In this document: positions 42,833 through 51,879 of the stretch, one piece after another | How the letters are laid out: every line of letters starts with the position of its first letter | Position numbering within the stretch: the first letter of the stretch is position 1 | Origin: Paraburkholderia sp. | Lineage (GTDB): Bacteria; Pseudomonadota; Gammaproteobacteria; Burkholderiales; Burkholderiaceae | Direction: 5' to 3' | DNA: 64,000 bases | NCBI RefSeq assembly: GCF_004298475.1 | Contig: NZ_SCRP01000023.1 | Location: 1 to 64,000, forward strand | The notes under the pieces: model-generated | The model's input: the letters and a program-made list of their open reading frames with translations, nothing else | Databases searched by the model: none | What the model was told of the DNA's origin: nothing | Made by a program: the position numbers and the translations under genes

Positions 42833-43900
42833 TCAGTCGCTATCGAGCCGCTTGCCGCTTTCGGTGTCGAACAGATGCAAATGCGCGCGAGGCAGACCGA
42901 GCGTCATGCGCTGCCCCGGCTCGACTTGCGGCCGCGCGCGCGTGGTGACGCACCAGGTTGAGCCGCCTATTTTCCCGTACATATGGGTCTCCGCGCCAGT
43001 CGGCTCGATCACGTCGACGTTGAACGGCAGCTCGCCGCCCGCCTCGATGTGCTCCGGCCGGATTCCGAGCGTCACGCGCGCGCCTTGCTGCGCCCGGCCT
43101 TCGGGAAGCGGCACGCGCAAGCCGTCTTCGAGCACGAGCGCCGTGCCGCGCGCATCGCTCATCACCGTGCCCTGCGCGAAGTTCATCGAAGGCGAGCCGA
43201 GGAAGCTCGCCACGAACAGGTTGCCCGGCCGGTCGTAAAGATCGAGCGGGCGGCCGATCTGTTCGATGCGGCCCGCGTTCATCACGACGATGCGGTCGGC
43301 CATCGTCATCGCCTCGATCTGGTCGTGCGTCACATAGACGACCGTATTGCGCAGGCGCTGGTGCAGCGCCTTGATTTCCGTGCGCATCTGCACGCGCAGC
43401 TTGGCGTCGAGGTTCGAGAGCGGTTCGTCGAAGAGGAACAACGCGGGCTCGCGCACCACGGCGCGGCCCATCGCCACGCGCTGGCGCTGGCCGCCCGAGA
43501 GCGCGCGCGGCAGGCGTTCGAGATAGCTCGACAGATTGAGCATCTTCGCCGCAGCCTCGATGCGCGGCTTGAACGTGTCCTCGCGTTCCTTGCGGATGCG
43601 CGGGCCGAACGCGATGTTGTCGTACACCGAAAGATGCGGATAGAGCGCGTAGCTCTGGAACACCATCGACACGTTGCGCTGCTGCGGCGGCAGGCCGTTC
43701 GCGCGCGTGCCGCCAATCGTGAGATCGCCGCCGCTGATGTCTTCGAGACCGGCGATCATGCGCATAAGGGTCGTCTTGCCGCAACCCGATGGGCCGACCA
43801 GCACGACGAACTCGCCATCCTCGATGTCGAGGTCGACGCCGTGCACGACCTGCGTTTCGCCGTAGCGTTTGTAGATGCCGTTCAGTTGTACCGCTGCCAT
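42833..43900 (-). CDS. Sugar ABC transporter ATPase (UgpC/MalK type)
   Basis: This 355-residue CUT1 ATPase powers the binding protein and permeases encoded divergently. Walker A is GPSGCGKTT at about residues 38-46; LSGGQRQRVAMGRA, LFLFDEPLSNLD and VTHDQIEAMTMADR follow. The C-terminal OB-fold regulatory domain (~240-355) has the MalK-type TLGIRPEHIE. GAGGC precedes the ATG at 43900. Its close match to UgpC, SmoK and MsmX reflects a shared family, so the sugar or polyol cannot be named. The gene order is SDR - ATPase - RpiR, leftward. Confidence 0.93.
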   Translation of the reverse strand: MAAVQLNGIYKRYGETQVVHGVDLDIEDGEFVVLVGPSGCGKTTLMRMIAGLEDISGGDLTIGGTRANGLPPQQRNVSMVFQSYALYPHLSVYDNIAFGPRIRKEREDTFKPRIEAAAKMLNLSSYLERLPRALSGGQRQRVAMGRAVVREPALFLFDEPLSNLDAKLRVQMRTEIKALHQRLRNTVVYVTHDQIEAMTMADRIVVMNAGRIEQIGRPLDLYDRPGNLFVASFLGSPSMNFAQGTVMSDARGTALVLEDGLRVPLPEGRAQQGARVTLGIRPEHIEAGGELPFNVDVIEPTGAETHMYGKIGGSTWCVTTRARPQVEPGQRMTLGLPRAHLHLFDTESGKRLDSD

Positions 43901-43962
43901 GCTTGCCTCGTTCGCTGATTGCGCGTGCGCGCGTGTGTTCTGCAAATTGCGGTCCGGACGCT

Positions 43963-44736
43963 TCAGAGCGGATCGAGCGTCAGTTCGTTTGCCATGATCC
44001 GGTTGCCGGCCATGAGGCCCGCGTCCACCGGCAGCGCAACGCCCGTGATCACGCGCGCCTGCGGCGACGCGAGAAACAGCACCGCATCGGCGATGTCCTC
44101 GGGCGCCGCCACGTCGCCGAGCGGATACCACTTCTTCAGTTCCTCGAAGATCTGCGGATGCTGCGCGACACGCGCCTGCCACGCGGGCGTCTTCACCGTG
44201 CCCGGGCACACGAGATTCGCGCGGATGCCGTACTGCCCCAATTCGATCGCCAGCGCCTTCGTGTAGCTCACGAGCCCCGCCTTCGCCGCGCTATACGCGG
44301 GATGCCCGAGCGCCGCGAGTCCGTTCACGGAGCCGACCAGCACGATCGCGCCGCGCCGCCGCTCGATCATCGACTGGCGCACCGTTTCGACCGTGTAATA
44401 CGCGCCGTTGAGATTCAGGTCGATATCGCGCCGCCAGCCCGCCGCGTCGGTGCGCGCGAGCGTCGTGCCGAGCGCGCCGCCCGCATTCGCCACGACGACG
44501 TCTACCGGCCCGCGCGCGGCCACTCCAGCCGACACGACAGCGGCGAGCGCGTCGGCGTCGCTCACGTCTGCAACGAGCGCCTCCAGCCGTTGCTCACCCC
44601 ATTGCGTACGCAACGATTGCACACCCGCCTCGTCGCGATCGAGCGCGAGCACCGTATCGCCCGCATCGAGAAACTGTTTGCACAGCGCACGGCCTATTCC
44701 GCCGCTCGCGCCCGTCACCAGCACCACCCGGCTCAT
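43963..44736 (-). CDS. Short-chain dehydrogenase/reductase
   Basis: This 257-residue NAD(P)-dependent oxidoreductase has the cofactor motif VTGASGGIGRA near residue 7, NAGG at about 87, and the catalytic Ser (GSVNGLAALGHP) with YSAAK. DRDE near residue 35 suggests NAD preference. CTGGAG lies before the ATG. It is the first gene of the leftward half of the sugar transport locus, so it most likely oxidises the imported sugar or polyol, as sorbitol, mannitol or galactitol dehydrogenases do in similar loci; this is inferred from context. Confidence 0.92.
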   Translation of the reverse strand: MSRVVLVTGASGGIGRALCKQFLDAGDTVLALDRDEAGVQSLRTQWGEQRLEALVADVSDADALAAVVSAGVAARGPVDVVVANAGGALGTTLARTDAAGWRRDIDLNLNGAYYTVETVRQSMIERRRGAIVLVGSVNGLAALGHPAYSAAKAGLVSYTKALAIELGQYGIRANLVCPGTVKTPAWQARVAQHPQIFEELKKWYPLGDVAAPEDIADAVLFLASPQARVITGVALPVDAGLMAGNRIMANELTLDPL

Positions 44737-45028
44737 GTTCGACTCTCCAGAAGGCTCGCTAGCCCTGCTCTCATACCTGAAAATTTCCTACACATCACTT
44801 AAAAACAGAGCAGCGGCGTCCGGGTTAACGCGCGCTGGATTTTCTGCTGCGGCGCACGATTTCTCCCGGTTTTACAGTATGTTAGGCAATATGCTGACGG
44901 GAAACCAATATCGCGTTTACCAGGTGACAACGCTTTTTTCATCCTGTAGGATTTTTTCAAACAACGCAACCCAGCGCCGGGGCCACGGCGGCGGCATAGC
45001 AGGGCATAACCACTACAGGAGATAGAGA

Positions 45029-46261
45029 ATGTCGTTTCAGCAACGTGCATCCACCATGCTCGGCAAGCTTGCCGTCGCACTCGCCTTCGCGGGCATCACG
45101 GTCGCAGCGCACGCCGACACCGTTCGCGTGACCGTCGCGCACTACAGCGACGCCACCGCACCGTACTTCGAAAAAATGGCCAGGCAGTTCGAGGCCGCCA
45201 ATCCCGGCACGACGATCAAGATCGAAGACGTGAACTGGGATTCGCTGCAACAGAAACTGCAAACGGACATCGCGGGCGGCGCGAACGCGGACCTCGCGAT
45301 TATCGGCACGCGCTGGTTGCTCGACTTCGTGAAGGACGGCATCGCCGAACCGCTCGACAGCTACATGGACGCGAATTTCAAGGCGCGCTTCATCGGCCCG
45401 TTCCTGGCGCCTGGCGAAATCAACGGCAAGGTGTATGGCCTGCCGATTGCCGCTTCGGCGCGCGCGCTTTACTACAACAAGGACATGCTCGCTTCGGTCG
45501 GCTATCCGAACGGTCCGAAGACCTGGAACGACGTGGTGGACGCGTCGAAGAAGCTGAAAGCCAAGGGCATTGCCGGCTTCGGTCTGCAAGGCAAGGAAAT
45601 CGAAACCGACGTGTATTTCTACTACGCGCTGTGGACCCACGGCGGCGAAGTGGTGGGCAAGGACGGCAAGGCGGCGTTCAATTCGCCGGAAGGCGTGAAG
45701 GCCGCGACGCTCTACAAGTCGATGATCGACCAGGGCCTCACGCAGCCGGGCGTGACGGGCTACAGCCGCGAAGACGTGCAAAACCTCTTCAAGCAGGGCC
45801 GCGTGGCGATGATGATCTCGGCGCCGTTCCTCGCAAAGCAGCTCAAGAAGGAAGCTCCGAACATCCATTACGGCATCGACGCGATCCCGGTCGCCACGAC
45901 GCCCGCGACGTATGCCGTGACCGACTCGATCATGATGTTCAAGAACTCGAAGGTGAAGAAGAGCGCCTGGAAGTTCCTCGACTTCCTGTTCACGAAGGGA
46001 CCGCGCGTGGAGTTCACGAGCACGGAAGGCTTCCTGCCGACGACGAAGGCTGAGGCGGCCGACCCGGCGTTCAAGGATGCGGACACGCAGGCGTTCATCG
46101 CACTGCTGCCGCACGCACGGTTCGCGCCGACCGTGACGGGCTGGGAAGACACCGCGAAGGCCGTGACAAACGCGATGCAGTCGATCTACCTCGGCAAGGC
46201 CAAGCCCGCCGACGCACTGAACCAGGCTGCGACGGAAGCGAACAAGTCGCTCGGCAAGTAA
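45029..46261 (+). CDS. Sugar ABC transporter periplasmic binding protein
   Basis: This 410-residue CUT1 family 1 binding protein has a signal peptide (MLGKLAVALAFAGITVAAHA before DTVRVTVAHYSD). Family blocks include GGANADLAIIGTRWLLDFVKDG, in parts, then GKVYGLPIAASARALYYNKD and TWNDVVDASKKLKAKGI. CAGGAGATAGAG lies before the ATG. It begins the rightward half of the locus; a CGCTCC/GGAGCG hairpin at 46338-46352 after it could lower permease relative to receptor synthesis. The ligand is unclear: the family spans maltose, glycerol 3-phosphate and polyols. The divergent region 44737-45028 holds AT-rich sequence and an ATCC-N4-GGAT element near 44940 that may bind RpiR. Confidence 0.93.
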   Translation: MSFQQRASTMLGKLAVALAFAGITVAAHADTVRVTVAHYSDATAPYFEKMARQFEAANPGTTIKIEDVNWDSLQQKLQTDIAGGANADLAIIGTRWLLDFVKDGIAEPLDSYMDANFKARFIGPFLAPGEINGKVYGLPIAASARALYYNKDMLASVGYPNGPKTWNDVVDASKKLKAKGIAGFGLQGKEIETDVYFYYALWTHGGEVVGKDGKAAFNSPEGVKAATLYKSMIDQGLTQPGVTGYSREDVQNLFKQGRVAMMISAPFLAKQLKKEAPNIHYGIDAIPVATTPATYAVTDSIMMFKNSKVKKSAWKFLDFLFTKGPRVEFTSTEGFLPTTKAEAADPAFKDADTQAFIALLPHARFAPTVTGWEDTAKAVTNAMQSIYLGKAKPADALNQAATEANKSLGK

Positions 46262-46384
46262 GCGCCGGAAAGCAACACGCAGCATCACGCAGCTACGGCA
46301 GAAACGTCGCACATGCGGGCACGGCTCGCGTGCGCGGCGCTCCGCCGGAGCGTTGGAGTAATGTAGTCACCACGGCGCAACAAC

Positions 46385-47386
46385 ATGACTTCCGGTCCCC
46401 TGAGACAAACCGGGCAAGCGCAGCCAGCCAGTCCGGCACCCGGCGGCGCCCCCGACCGTACACGCGAATCCATCCGCATGAGCCGCTCCAACCGTGCCGT
46501 CGCCGTACCCCGCGCGCCCTGGCTCCTGATCGTGCCGAGTCTGTTGCTCGCGCTGTTCATCATCAGTTACCCGATCTTCAACATCGTGTACCAGTCGCTG
46601 CACGAGGTGTCGCGCTTCGGGCAGATCCGCGGTTTCAGCGGCCTGCAGAATTTCTATAACGTGCTCGGCGATCCCGTGTTCATGAGCGCGCTGCGCAACA
46701 CGCTCGTCTGGACGTTTTTCGTGGTCGCGGGCACCGTGCTGATTTCGGTGCCGGTCGCGCTCATCCTCAACCAGGACTTCTATGGGCGCGGCGTCGCGCG
46801 CACGATCGTGATGCTGCCGTGGTCCGTCTCGCTCACGATGACCGCCGTGGTGTGGCGCTGGGCGTTCAACGACGACTACGGCATGGTCAACGTGACGCTG
46901 CAGCGTCTCGGCTTCATTTCAGGGCCCATTCACTGGCTCGCCACGCCGGAATATGCGTTCCCTGTCGAGATTGCCGTCGGCATACTCGTGTCGATTCCGT
47001 TCACGACGACGATCCTGCTCGGCGGACTTTCGTCGGTTCCGGGCGACATCTACGAAGCCGCGCGAATCGACGGCGCAAGCGCCTGGCAGCAGTTCCGCCA
47101 GCTCACGCTGCCGCTGCTGAAACCGTTCATCAACATGGCGATCCTGCTGAACGTGATCTACGTGTTCAACTCGTTCCCGATCATCTGGGTCATGACGCAA
47201 GGCGGCCCCGACGACAGCACGCACATTCTCGTCACCTACCTCTACGAAACAGGCTTCCGTCTGGGACGCCCCGGCGAAGCGGCGGCAGTGTCGCTCGTCA
47301 TGCTCGTGATCCTGTTCGCATTCTCGATCGCCTATCTGCGCCTGCAGGCCATGCGCAGCAGCAGTTCGGAAGGAGACCTCGCATGA
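46385..47386 (+). CDS. Sugar ABC transporter permease (MalF/UgpA type)
   Basis: This inner-membrane permease of up to 333 residues has six segments and the EAA loop SSVPGDIYEAARIDGASAWQ, then QFRQLTLPLLKPFIN, that docks on the ATPase. ATG 46385 adds about 40 Pro/Gly-rich residues before the first helix (WLLIVPSLLLALFIISYPIF); ATG 46478 would give a family-like length. Neither has a clear ribosome site. Its TGA overlaps the next permease start as ATGA (47383-47386). Confidence 0.93.
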   Translation: MTSGPLRQTGQAQPASPAPGGAPDRTRESIRMSRSNRAVAVPRAPWLLIVPSLLLALFIISYPIFNIVYQSLHEVSRFGQIRGFSGLQNFYNVLGDPVFMSALRNTLVWTFFVVAGTVLISVPVALILNQDFYGRGVARTIVMLPWSVSLTMTAVVWRWAFNDDYGMVNVTLQRLGFISGPIHWLATPEYAFPVEIAVGILVSIPFTTTILLGGLSSVPGDIYEAARIDGASAWQQFRQLTLPLLKPFINMAILLNVIYVFNSFPIIWVMTQGGPDDSTHILVTYLYETGFRLGRPGEAAAVSLVMLVILFAFSIAYLRLQAMRSSSSEGDLA

Positions 47387-48228
47387 ACCGCAAGCTCAAA
47401 CGCTCGCTGCTCTGCTGGCTCGCGCTCTCGCCGCTGGTGGTCGCCGTGCTGTTCCCGTTCGCCGTGATGTTCTTCACGTCGTTCAAGCCCGCCTCCGAAG
47501 TGTTCGTGTTTCCCGCGCGCTGGCTGCCGGTGCACTGGCGCTGGCAGAACTACGTCGACATGTGGGAAGCCGCGAACTTCGGCGTCGCGCTGCGCAACAG
47601 CATCATCGTGAGCGTGCTCTCGACTTCGCTCGCGCTCGCCGTGAGCCTGCCCGCCGCCTACGTGCTCGCACGCTTTCCGTTCCGCGGACGCGGCCTGTAC
47701 AAGCAATTCCTGCTCGTCACGCAGATGCTTTCGCCGATCCTGCTGGTGGTGGGTCTGTTCCGGCTCGCCGCGATGATTCCGTTCGGCGACGGCAACCTCG
47801 TCGATTCGAAGATCGGCGTGATCGTTTCGTATGCGGCATTCAACATCGCGTTTGCCGTGTGGATGCTCTCGTCGTACTTCCAGACGGTGCCGCGCGATCT
47901 CGAAGAATCGGCGTGGCTCGAAGGCAGCAGCCGCATGGGCGCGGTGTTTCGCGTGTTCCTGCCGCTCGCCGTGCCCGCCGTGGTGGTCACCGCGATCTTC
48001 ACGTTCATCAGCGCGTGGAATGAATTCGCCGTGGTCTATACGCTGATCCGCTCGCCCGAGAACAAGACGCTCACGGTGCAGGTCACCGACATGGTGGCCG
48101 GCAAGTACACCGTCGAATGGCAACTCGTGATGGCCGCCACGCTCGCGGCGACGCTGCCCGTTTCGGTGGTATTCGCGTGGCTGCAGCGCTATATGGTCAA
48201 AGGACTCGCGCTCGGCGCGGTCAAGTAG
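47383..48228 (+). CDS. Sugar ABC transporter permease (MalG/UgpE type)
   Basis: This second CUT1 permease (281 residues) has six membrane segments and the EAA loop PRDLEESAWLEGSSRMGAVF with RVFLPLAVPAVVVTA. AAGGAG lies eight bases before the ATG, within the end of the first permease gene. It ends the rightward transporter unit; directly after its TAG comes a fragment resembling the end of a MarR-type regulator. Confidence 0.94.
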   Translation: MNRKLKRSLLCWLALSPLVVAVLFPFAVMFFTSFKPASEVFVFPARWLPVHWRWQNYVDMWEAANFGVALRNSIIVSVLSTSLALAVSLPAAYVLARFPFRGRGLYKQFLLVTQMLSPILLVVGLFRLAAMIPFGDGNLVDSKIGVIVSYAAFNIAFAVWMLSSYFQTVPRDLEESAWLEGSSRMGAVFRVFLPLAVPAVVVTAIFTFISAWNEFAVVYTLIRSPENKTLTVQVTDMVAGKYTVEWQLVMAATLAATLPVSVVFAWLQRYMVKGLALGAVK

Positions 48229-48376
48229 CGACAAAAGCGTGCTCACGGCCGCGCGCCGCGTAGGCGACGAAGCGCAGACGGAAGCCCTCGCGGGCTTCAC
48301 GCCTGAAGAAGCCGAACAGTTCAGCCAGATGCTGCAGCGCGTGCGCGCCAATCCGGGACCGCTCGTCGAGCGTTGA
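48227..48376 (+). pseudogene. Probable 3' remnant of a MarR-family regulator
   Basis: Directly after the permease stop an open frame encodes about 48 residues ending at TGA 48374: TAARRVGDEAQTEALAGFTP, then EEAEQFSQMLQRVRANPGPL. This resembles the C-terminal helix pair of MarR regulators (..AARRVGDEAQ..L.P.EAEQ...LL.R). No start codon with a ribosome site or winged helix exists upstream, since that DNA is the permease. I read it as the surviving end of a gene truncated by a past rearrangement. Similarity is by eye only. Confidence 0.45.
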
Positions 48377-48382
48377 CGGTAT

Positions 48383-49345
48383 TTATCGCGTGGCAACCTT
48401 GCGCTGCCGCCACAGGCACAGCAGGTCGCACGCAATGTGCGCAGCCGCAATCGCAGTAATTTCGCTGTGGTCGTACGCGGGCGCCACTTCCACCACATCC
48501 GCGCCAATCAGATTCACGGCTTCGAGTCCGCGCACGATCGCAAGCGCCTGCGCCGACGAAAGACCGCCCGGCACCGGCGTGCCCGTGCCGGGCGCAAAGG
48601 CCGGATCGAGGCAGTCGATATCGAACGTAAGATACGCGGGCCGCTCGCCGACGATATCCAGAATGCGCTGGCGCGCCGCTGCTGGACCATGCTCGTGGAC
48701 CCACGCGGCGTCAAGCATATTGATGCCGAGAAAGTCCTCATTCCACGTGCGAATCCCCACCTGGACCGAAGTCTTCGGATCGATAAGCCCATCTTTCACG
48801 GCCTTGTAGAACATCGTGCCGTGATTGAGGCTGTCCGGCGAATCGTCGGCCCATGTATCGCAGTGCGCGTCGAAGTGAATCAGCGAAAGCGGCTTGCCGT
48901 ATTTTTCCGCGTGTGCAATCAAAAGCGGATACGTGATGAAGTGATCGCCGCCGAATGTGAGCATCTTCGCGTTCGAGCGCAGGATCGTGCGTGCGTGCTC
49001 CACGATGGCGGGCTTGATCGACAGTGGATTGTGAGCGTCGAACCAGCAGTCGCCGTAGTCGGTTACCGCGAGCGTTTCGAACGGATCGAAGCCCCACGGA
49101 TACGGATCGAGTTCGGCAAGCTGCACGCTGGCCGCACGCACCGCGCCAGGTCCGAGCCGCGCGCCGGAGCGAAACGTCGTGGCGAGATCGAACGGCACGC
49201 CCGACACGACGACATCGACGCCGTCGAGTTCGCGCGTGTAGTTGCGTCGCATGAACGACAGCACGCCGCTATAGGTGTTTTCGATGGAAGAACCGTGAAG
49301 CGATGGACGGCGAATCGCGCCGTCGCCATGGATGATGGCAGTCAT
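48383..49345 (-). CDS. speB: Agmatinase
   Basis: SpeB hydrolyses agmatine to putrescine and urea. The 320-residue ureohydrolase has the three manganese motifs: MLTFGGDHFITYP, HFDAHCDTWAD and TFDIDCLDPAFAPGTGTP. The catalytic regions and the family-typical start SLHGSSIENTYSGVLSFMRR are intact. It is the last gene of the leftward puuR-puuC-speB unit beside the putrescine catabolic genes, so it feeds putrescine from agmatine into that pathway. A guanidinobutyrase activity is possible for this subfamily. The gap to puuC holds a 9-bp repeat. Confidence 0.93.
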   Translation of the reverse strand: MTAIIHGDGAIRRPSLHGSSIENTYSGVLSFMRRNYTRELDGVDVVVSGVPFDLATTFRSGARLGPGAVRAASVQLAELDPYPWGFDPFETLAVTDYGDCWFDAHNPLSIKPAIVEHARTILRSNAKMLTFGGDHFITYPLLIAHAEKYGKPLSLIHFDAHCDTWADDSPDSLNHGTMFYKAVKDGLIDPKTSVQVGIRTWNEDFLGINMLDAAWVHEHGPAAARQRILDIVGERPAYLTFDIDCLDPAFAPGTGTPVPGGLSSAQALAIVRGLEAVNLIGADVVEVAPAYDHSEITAIAAAHIACDLLCLWRQRKVATR

Positions 49346-49437
49346 GCAAGACCTGATTGAAAGGACCGCAGCGCTTGAAGCGGAAAAAGTGCGCCGCGGC
49401 GGCCGGATTCATTGGGAACGCGGCGGCAGGCATCAAA

Positions 49438-49482
49438 TGCATTGCGTGCATGACGTGCATTGCATGCATTACGTGCATTACG
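49438..49482. repeat. 9-bp tandem repeat between puuC and speB
   Basis: Five 9-base units of the form TGCATTACG start at 49438, 49447, 49456, 49465 and 49474; the last two are identical. The array is inside the puuC-speB intergenic region of the leftward transcript. Confidence 0.85.
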
Positions 49483-49512
49483 TACCCGCAGCCGCGCTGG
49501 CTTGCGAATCCT

Positions 49513-51003
49513 TTAGCGCAGCCGCACGAGCGTGGACTTCAGCTCGGTGTACTTCTCCAGTGCGTGCAACGACTTGTCACGGCCGTTGCCCGATTCCTTG
49601 AAACCGCCGAACGGGAAGTTCATGTCTCCCCCTTCGTCGTAGCAGTTGACCCACACGGTGCCCGCGCGCAGACGGCGCGCGATGTCGTGCGCGTGCGTGA
49701 GGTTGGCCGTCCAGACCGCAGCGGCGAGACCGTAGTCGGTATCGTTGGCGATGCGGACCGCTTCGTCGATCGTACTGAACGTAATGACCGACAGCACCGG
49801 TCCAAAAATCTCTTCGCGCGCGATCTTCGAATCGTGGTGCGTATCGAACACGGTCGGCTGGATATAGAAGCCGCCGCTCGACTCGTTCACGCGCTCGCCG
49901 CCCAGCAGCAGCTTCGACTCCTTGCGGCCTGCCTCGATATAGCCCAGCACGCGCTCGAGCTGGATCTTGTCGACAATCGCGCCCATCGATGTTTTCGGGT
50001 CGAGCGGATTGCCCGGCACGTATTGGCGCGCAGCCTCGACGAGCTTCGCGAGAAACACGTCCTTGATGTCGCGATGCACAAGCAGGCGCGAACCGGCCGT
50101 GCACATCTCGCCCATGTTGTAGAAGATCGCACTGGCTGCGGCGTTCGCGGCGCGGTCGAGATCCGGGCAGTCAGGCAGCACGATGTTCGGCGACTTGCCG
50201 CCCAGTTCGAGCCACACGCGCTTGAGATTCGACTGGCCTGCGTACTGCATGATCTGCTTGCCCACACCCGTCGAACCCGTGAACGCGAGGCAGTCCACGT
50301 CGCGATGCAGCGCCAGCAGCTTGCCCGGCTCTCCGCCGCCCGGCAGCACGTTGAACACACCTGCCGGAATGCCCGCCTCATGCGCGAGTTGCGCAACGCG
50401 AATGGCCGTGAGCGGCGATTTCTCCGAAGGCTTGAGCACCACGCTGTTGCCCGCCGCGAGCGCCGGGCCGAACTTCCACGACGCCATCAGAATCGGGAAG
50501 TTCCAGGGCACGACGGCAGCGACCACGCCGATCGGCTCGCGCGTGACGAGGCCCACGAGATGGTGGTCGGCGGGCGCGACTTCGCCGCCGATCTTGTCGA
50601 TCGCTTCCGCGAACCATTGGACGCAATAGGCCGCGCCCGGCACGTCGACTGTCGTTGTGTCGCCAATGGGTTTGCCCGCGTCGAGCGTTTCGAGCAGCGC
50701 GAGTTCGTCGCGATGCTCGCGCATGAGCGCGGCCCAGCGCAGCAGAACCGCCTTGCGCGCACGCGGATTCAGGCCCGCCCACACCTGCGCGTCGAACGCG
50801 CGGCGCGCCGCGGCAACGGCCGCATCCACATCGGCGGCCCCGCAATCCGCGACGCTTGCGAGCACGCGCGAATCGATCGGGCTCACGCAGTCGAAGGTAC
50901 GGCCCGAGTAAGCGTCACGATATGCGCCGTCGATAAATGCGCGGCCTTCGATCGACAGGGTTGCAGCCTTGTCCTGCCAGTAAGCGAGTGTTTTCTTTTC
51001 CAT
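49513..51003 (-). CDS. puuC: Gamma-glutamyl-gamma-aminobutyraldehyde dehydrogenase
   Basis: PuuC oxidises gamma-glutamyl-gamma-aminobutyraldehyde to gamma-glutamyl-GABA with NAD(P)+; it can also act on free 4-aminobutyraldehyde. The 496-residue aldehyde dehydrogenase has VVPWNFPILMASWKFGPALA, the cofactor loop FTGSTGVGKQI, catalytic Glu in LELGGKSPNIVL and catalytic Cys in FYNMGEMCTAGSRL. The start MEKKTLAYWQDKAATLSIEG and the end GRDKSLHALEKYTELKSTLV are typical of PuuC. It lies 74 bases after puuR on the same strand. Confidence 0.93.
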   Translation of the reverse strand: MEKKTLAYWQDKAATLSIEGRAFIDGAYRDAYSGRTFDCVSPIDSRVLASVADCGAADVDAAVAAARRAFDAQVWAGLNPRARKAVLLRWAALMREHRDELALLETLDAGKPIGDTTTVDVPGAAYCVQWFAEAIDKIGGEVAPADHHLVGLVTREPIGVVAAVVPWNFPILMASWKFGPALAAGNSVVLKPSEKSPLTAIRVAQLAHEAGIPAGVFNVLPGGGEPGKLLALHRDVDCLAFTGSTGVGKQIMQYAGQSNLKRVWLELGGKSPNIVLPDCPDLDRAANAAASAIFYNMGEMCTAGSRLLVHRDIKDVFLAKLVEAARQYVPGNPLDPKTSMGAIVDKIQLERVLGYIEAGRKESKLLLGGERVNESSGGFYIQPTVFDTHHDSKIAREEIFGPVLSVITFSTIDEAVRIANDTDYGLAAAVWTANLTHAHDIARRLRAGTVWVNCYDEGGDMNFPFGGFKESGNGRDKSLHALEKYTELKSTLVRLR

Positions 51004-51077
51004 CAGGATGCCTCAATGTTGTGCGATTTACCGTGCGTGCCGCGTACAGCGCGGCTGACGGCCGTTGGTTCGCGCGA

Positions 51078-51647
51078 TCAGAAAGTGGGCGGCGAATTTG
51101 CCGACACCACCTCGCAGATGTCGTTCGCGCTGGGATTGCGAAAACGGTGCGGCAGGCGGCTCTCGAAGTAGTAGCTGTCGCCGGGGTCGAGCAGCCAGGT
51201 CGTGCCGTCCACGCTCAGTTCGAGCTGGCCGGACACCACGACGCCGCCTTCATGGCCCGCATGGGCGAGCATTTCGGCGCCGGTATCCGCGAGCGGCTGG
51301 TACACCTCGCGCATGATGCCCATGTTGCGGTCTTTCACGTTCGCGCCCGCGAGATAGAACTCGATGGACGCCGTGCCGAGATTCGGCATCTCGCCGCGCC
51401 GCGACACCACGCTGCTGCCTTCGCTCAGGTCGAAGGTGAAGAACTCCGCGAGACTCATGGGAATGCATTCGAGCAGCTTCTTGAGCGACCCGACCGACGG
51501 GCTGACCCGGCTTTGCTCGATCAGCGAGATCGCACCATTGGTAACGCCCGCGCGCTTTGCAAGCTCACGCTGGGACAGGCCGTACCGCTTGCGCACGTAG
51601 CGCAACCGGACAGCGACTTCGGTGGACGACGAAACAGATTCGGACAC
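51078..51647 (-). CDS. puuR: PuuR-like regulator: XRE helix-turn-helix with cupin domain
   Basis: PuuR represses putrescine catabolic genes and is released by putrescine in E. coli. The protein of 189 residues has an N-terminal XRE domain (LRYVRKRYGLSQRELAKRAG, then VTNGAISLIEQSRVSPSVGS) and a C-terminal cupin (GGVVVSGQLELSVDGTTWLL, DSYYFESRLPHRFRNPS). It ends VVSANSPPTF, like E. coli PuuR. GTG 51647 is used; a GTG at 51674 would add nine residues; neither has a strong ribosome site. It heads the leftward unit and is divergent from puuD across a 923-base gap. Confidence 0.9.
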   Translation of the reverse strand: MSESVSSSTEVAVRLRYVRKRYGLSQRELAKRAGVTNGAISLIEQSRVSPSVGSLKKLLECIPMSLAEFFTFDLSEGSSVVSRRGEMPNLGTASIEFYLAGANVKDRNMGIMREVYQPLADTGAEMLAHAGHEGGVVVSGQLELSVDGTTWLLDPGDSYYFESRLPHRFRNPSANDICEVVSANSPPTF

Positions 51648-51720
51648 GTTCAGGAACCGTAGACAAAAGAGCACGCACGCGCGTGAGACCCAGCGGACGT
51701 GTTGAATATTCTAATCAGTT

Positions 51721-51748
51721 GGGGTTTTTTTCAGTCAGTAGAAACCCC
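51721..51748. promoter_or_regulatory. Inverted repeat near the puuR start
   Basis: GGGGTTT (51721-51727) and AAACCCC (51742-51748) flank TTTCAGTCAGTAG. It sits about 75 bases upstream of puuR and could be a regulator site or leader hairpin. Confidence 0.3.
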
Positions 51749-51851
51749 TGTATGGCGCGCATCGCCGCAAAATCGGGCCATACGTCCCCCGCGCAAGCCC
51801 GTTCCGGCGGAAACTCGGGAAAGTGCTGACCCCGAAAACGTTAAAAAATAA

Positions 51852-51879
51852 TTGACGCCTATTTTGGCTCGTATATCCT
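51852..51879 (+). promoter_or_regulatory. Possible rightward promoter in the puuR-puuD gap
   Basis: TTGACG (51852-51857) and TATCCT (51874-51879) are separated by 16 bases within AT-rich DNA. If used for puuD it would give a leader of about 690 bases, which is long; it may instead serve something now lost. Confidence 0.35.
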
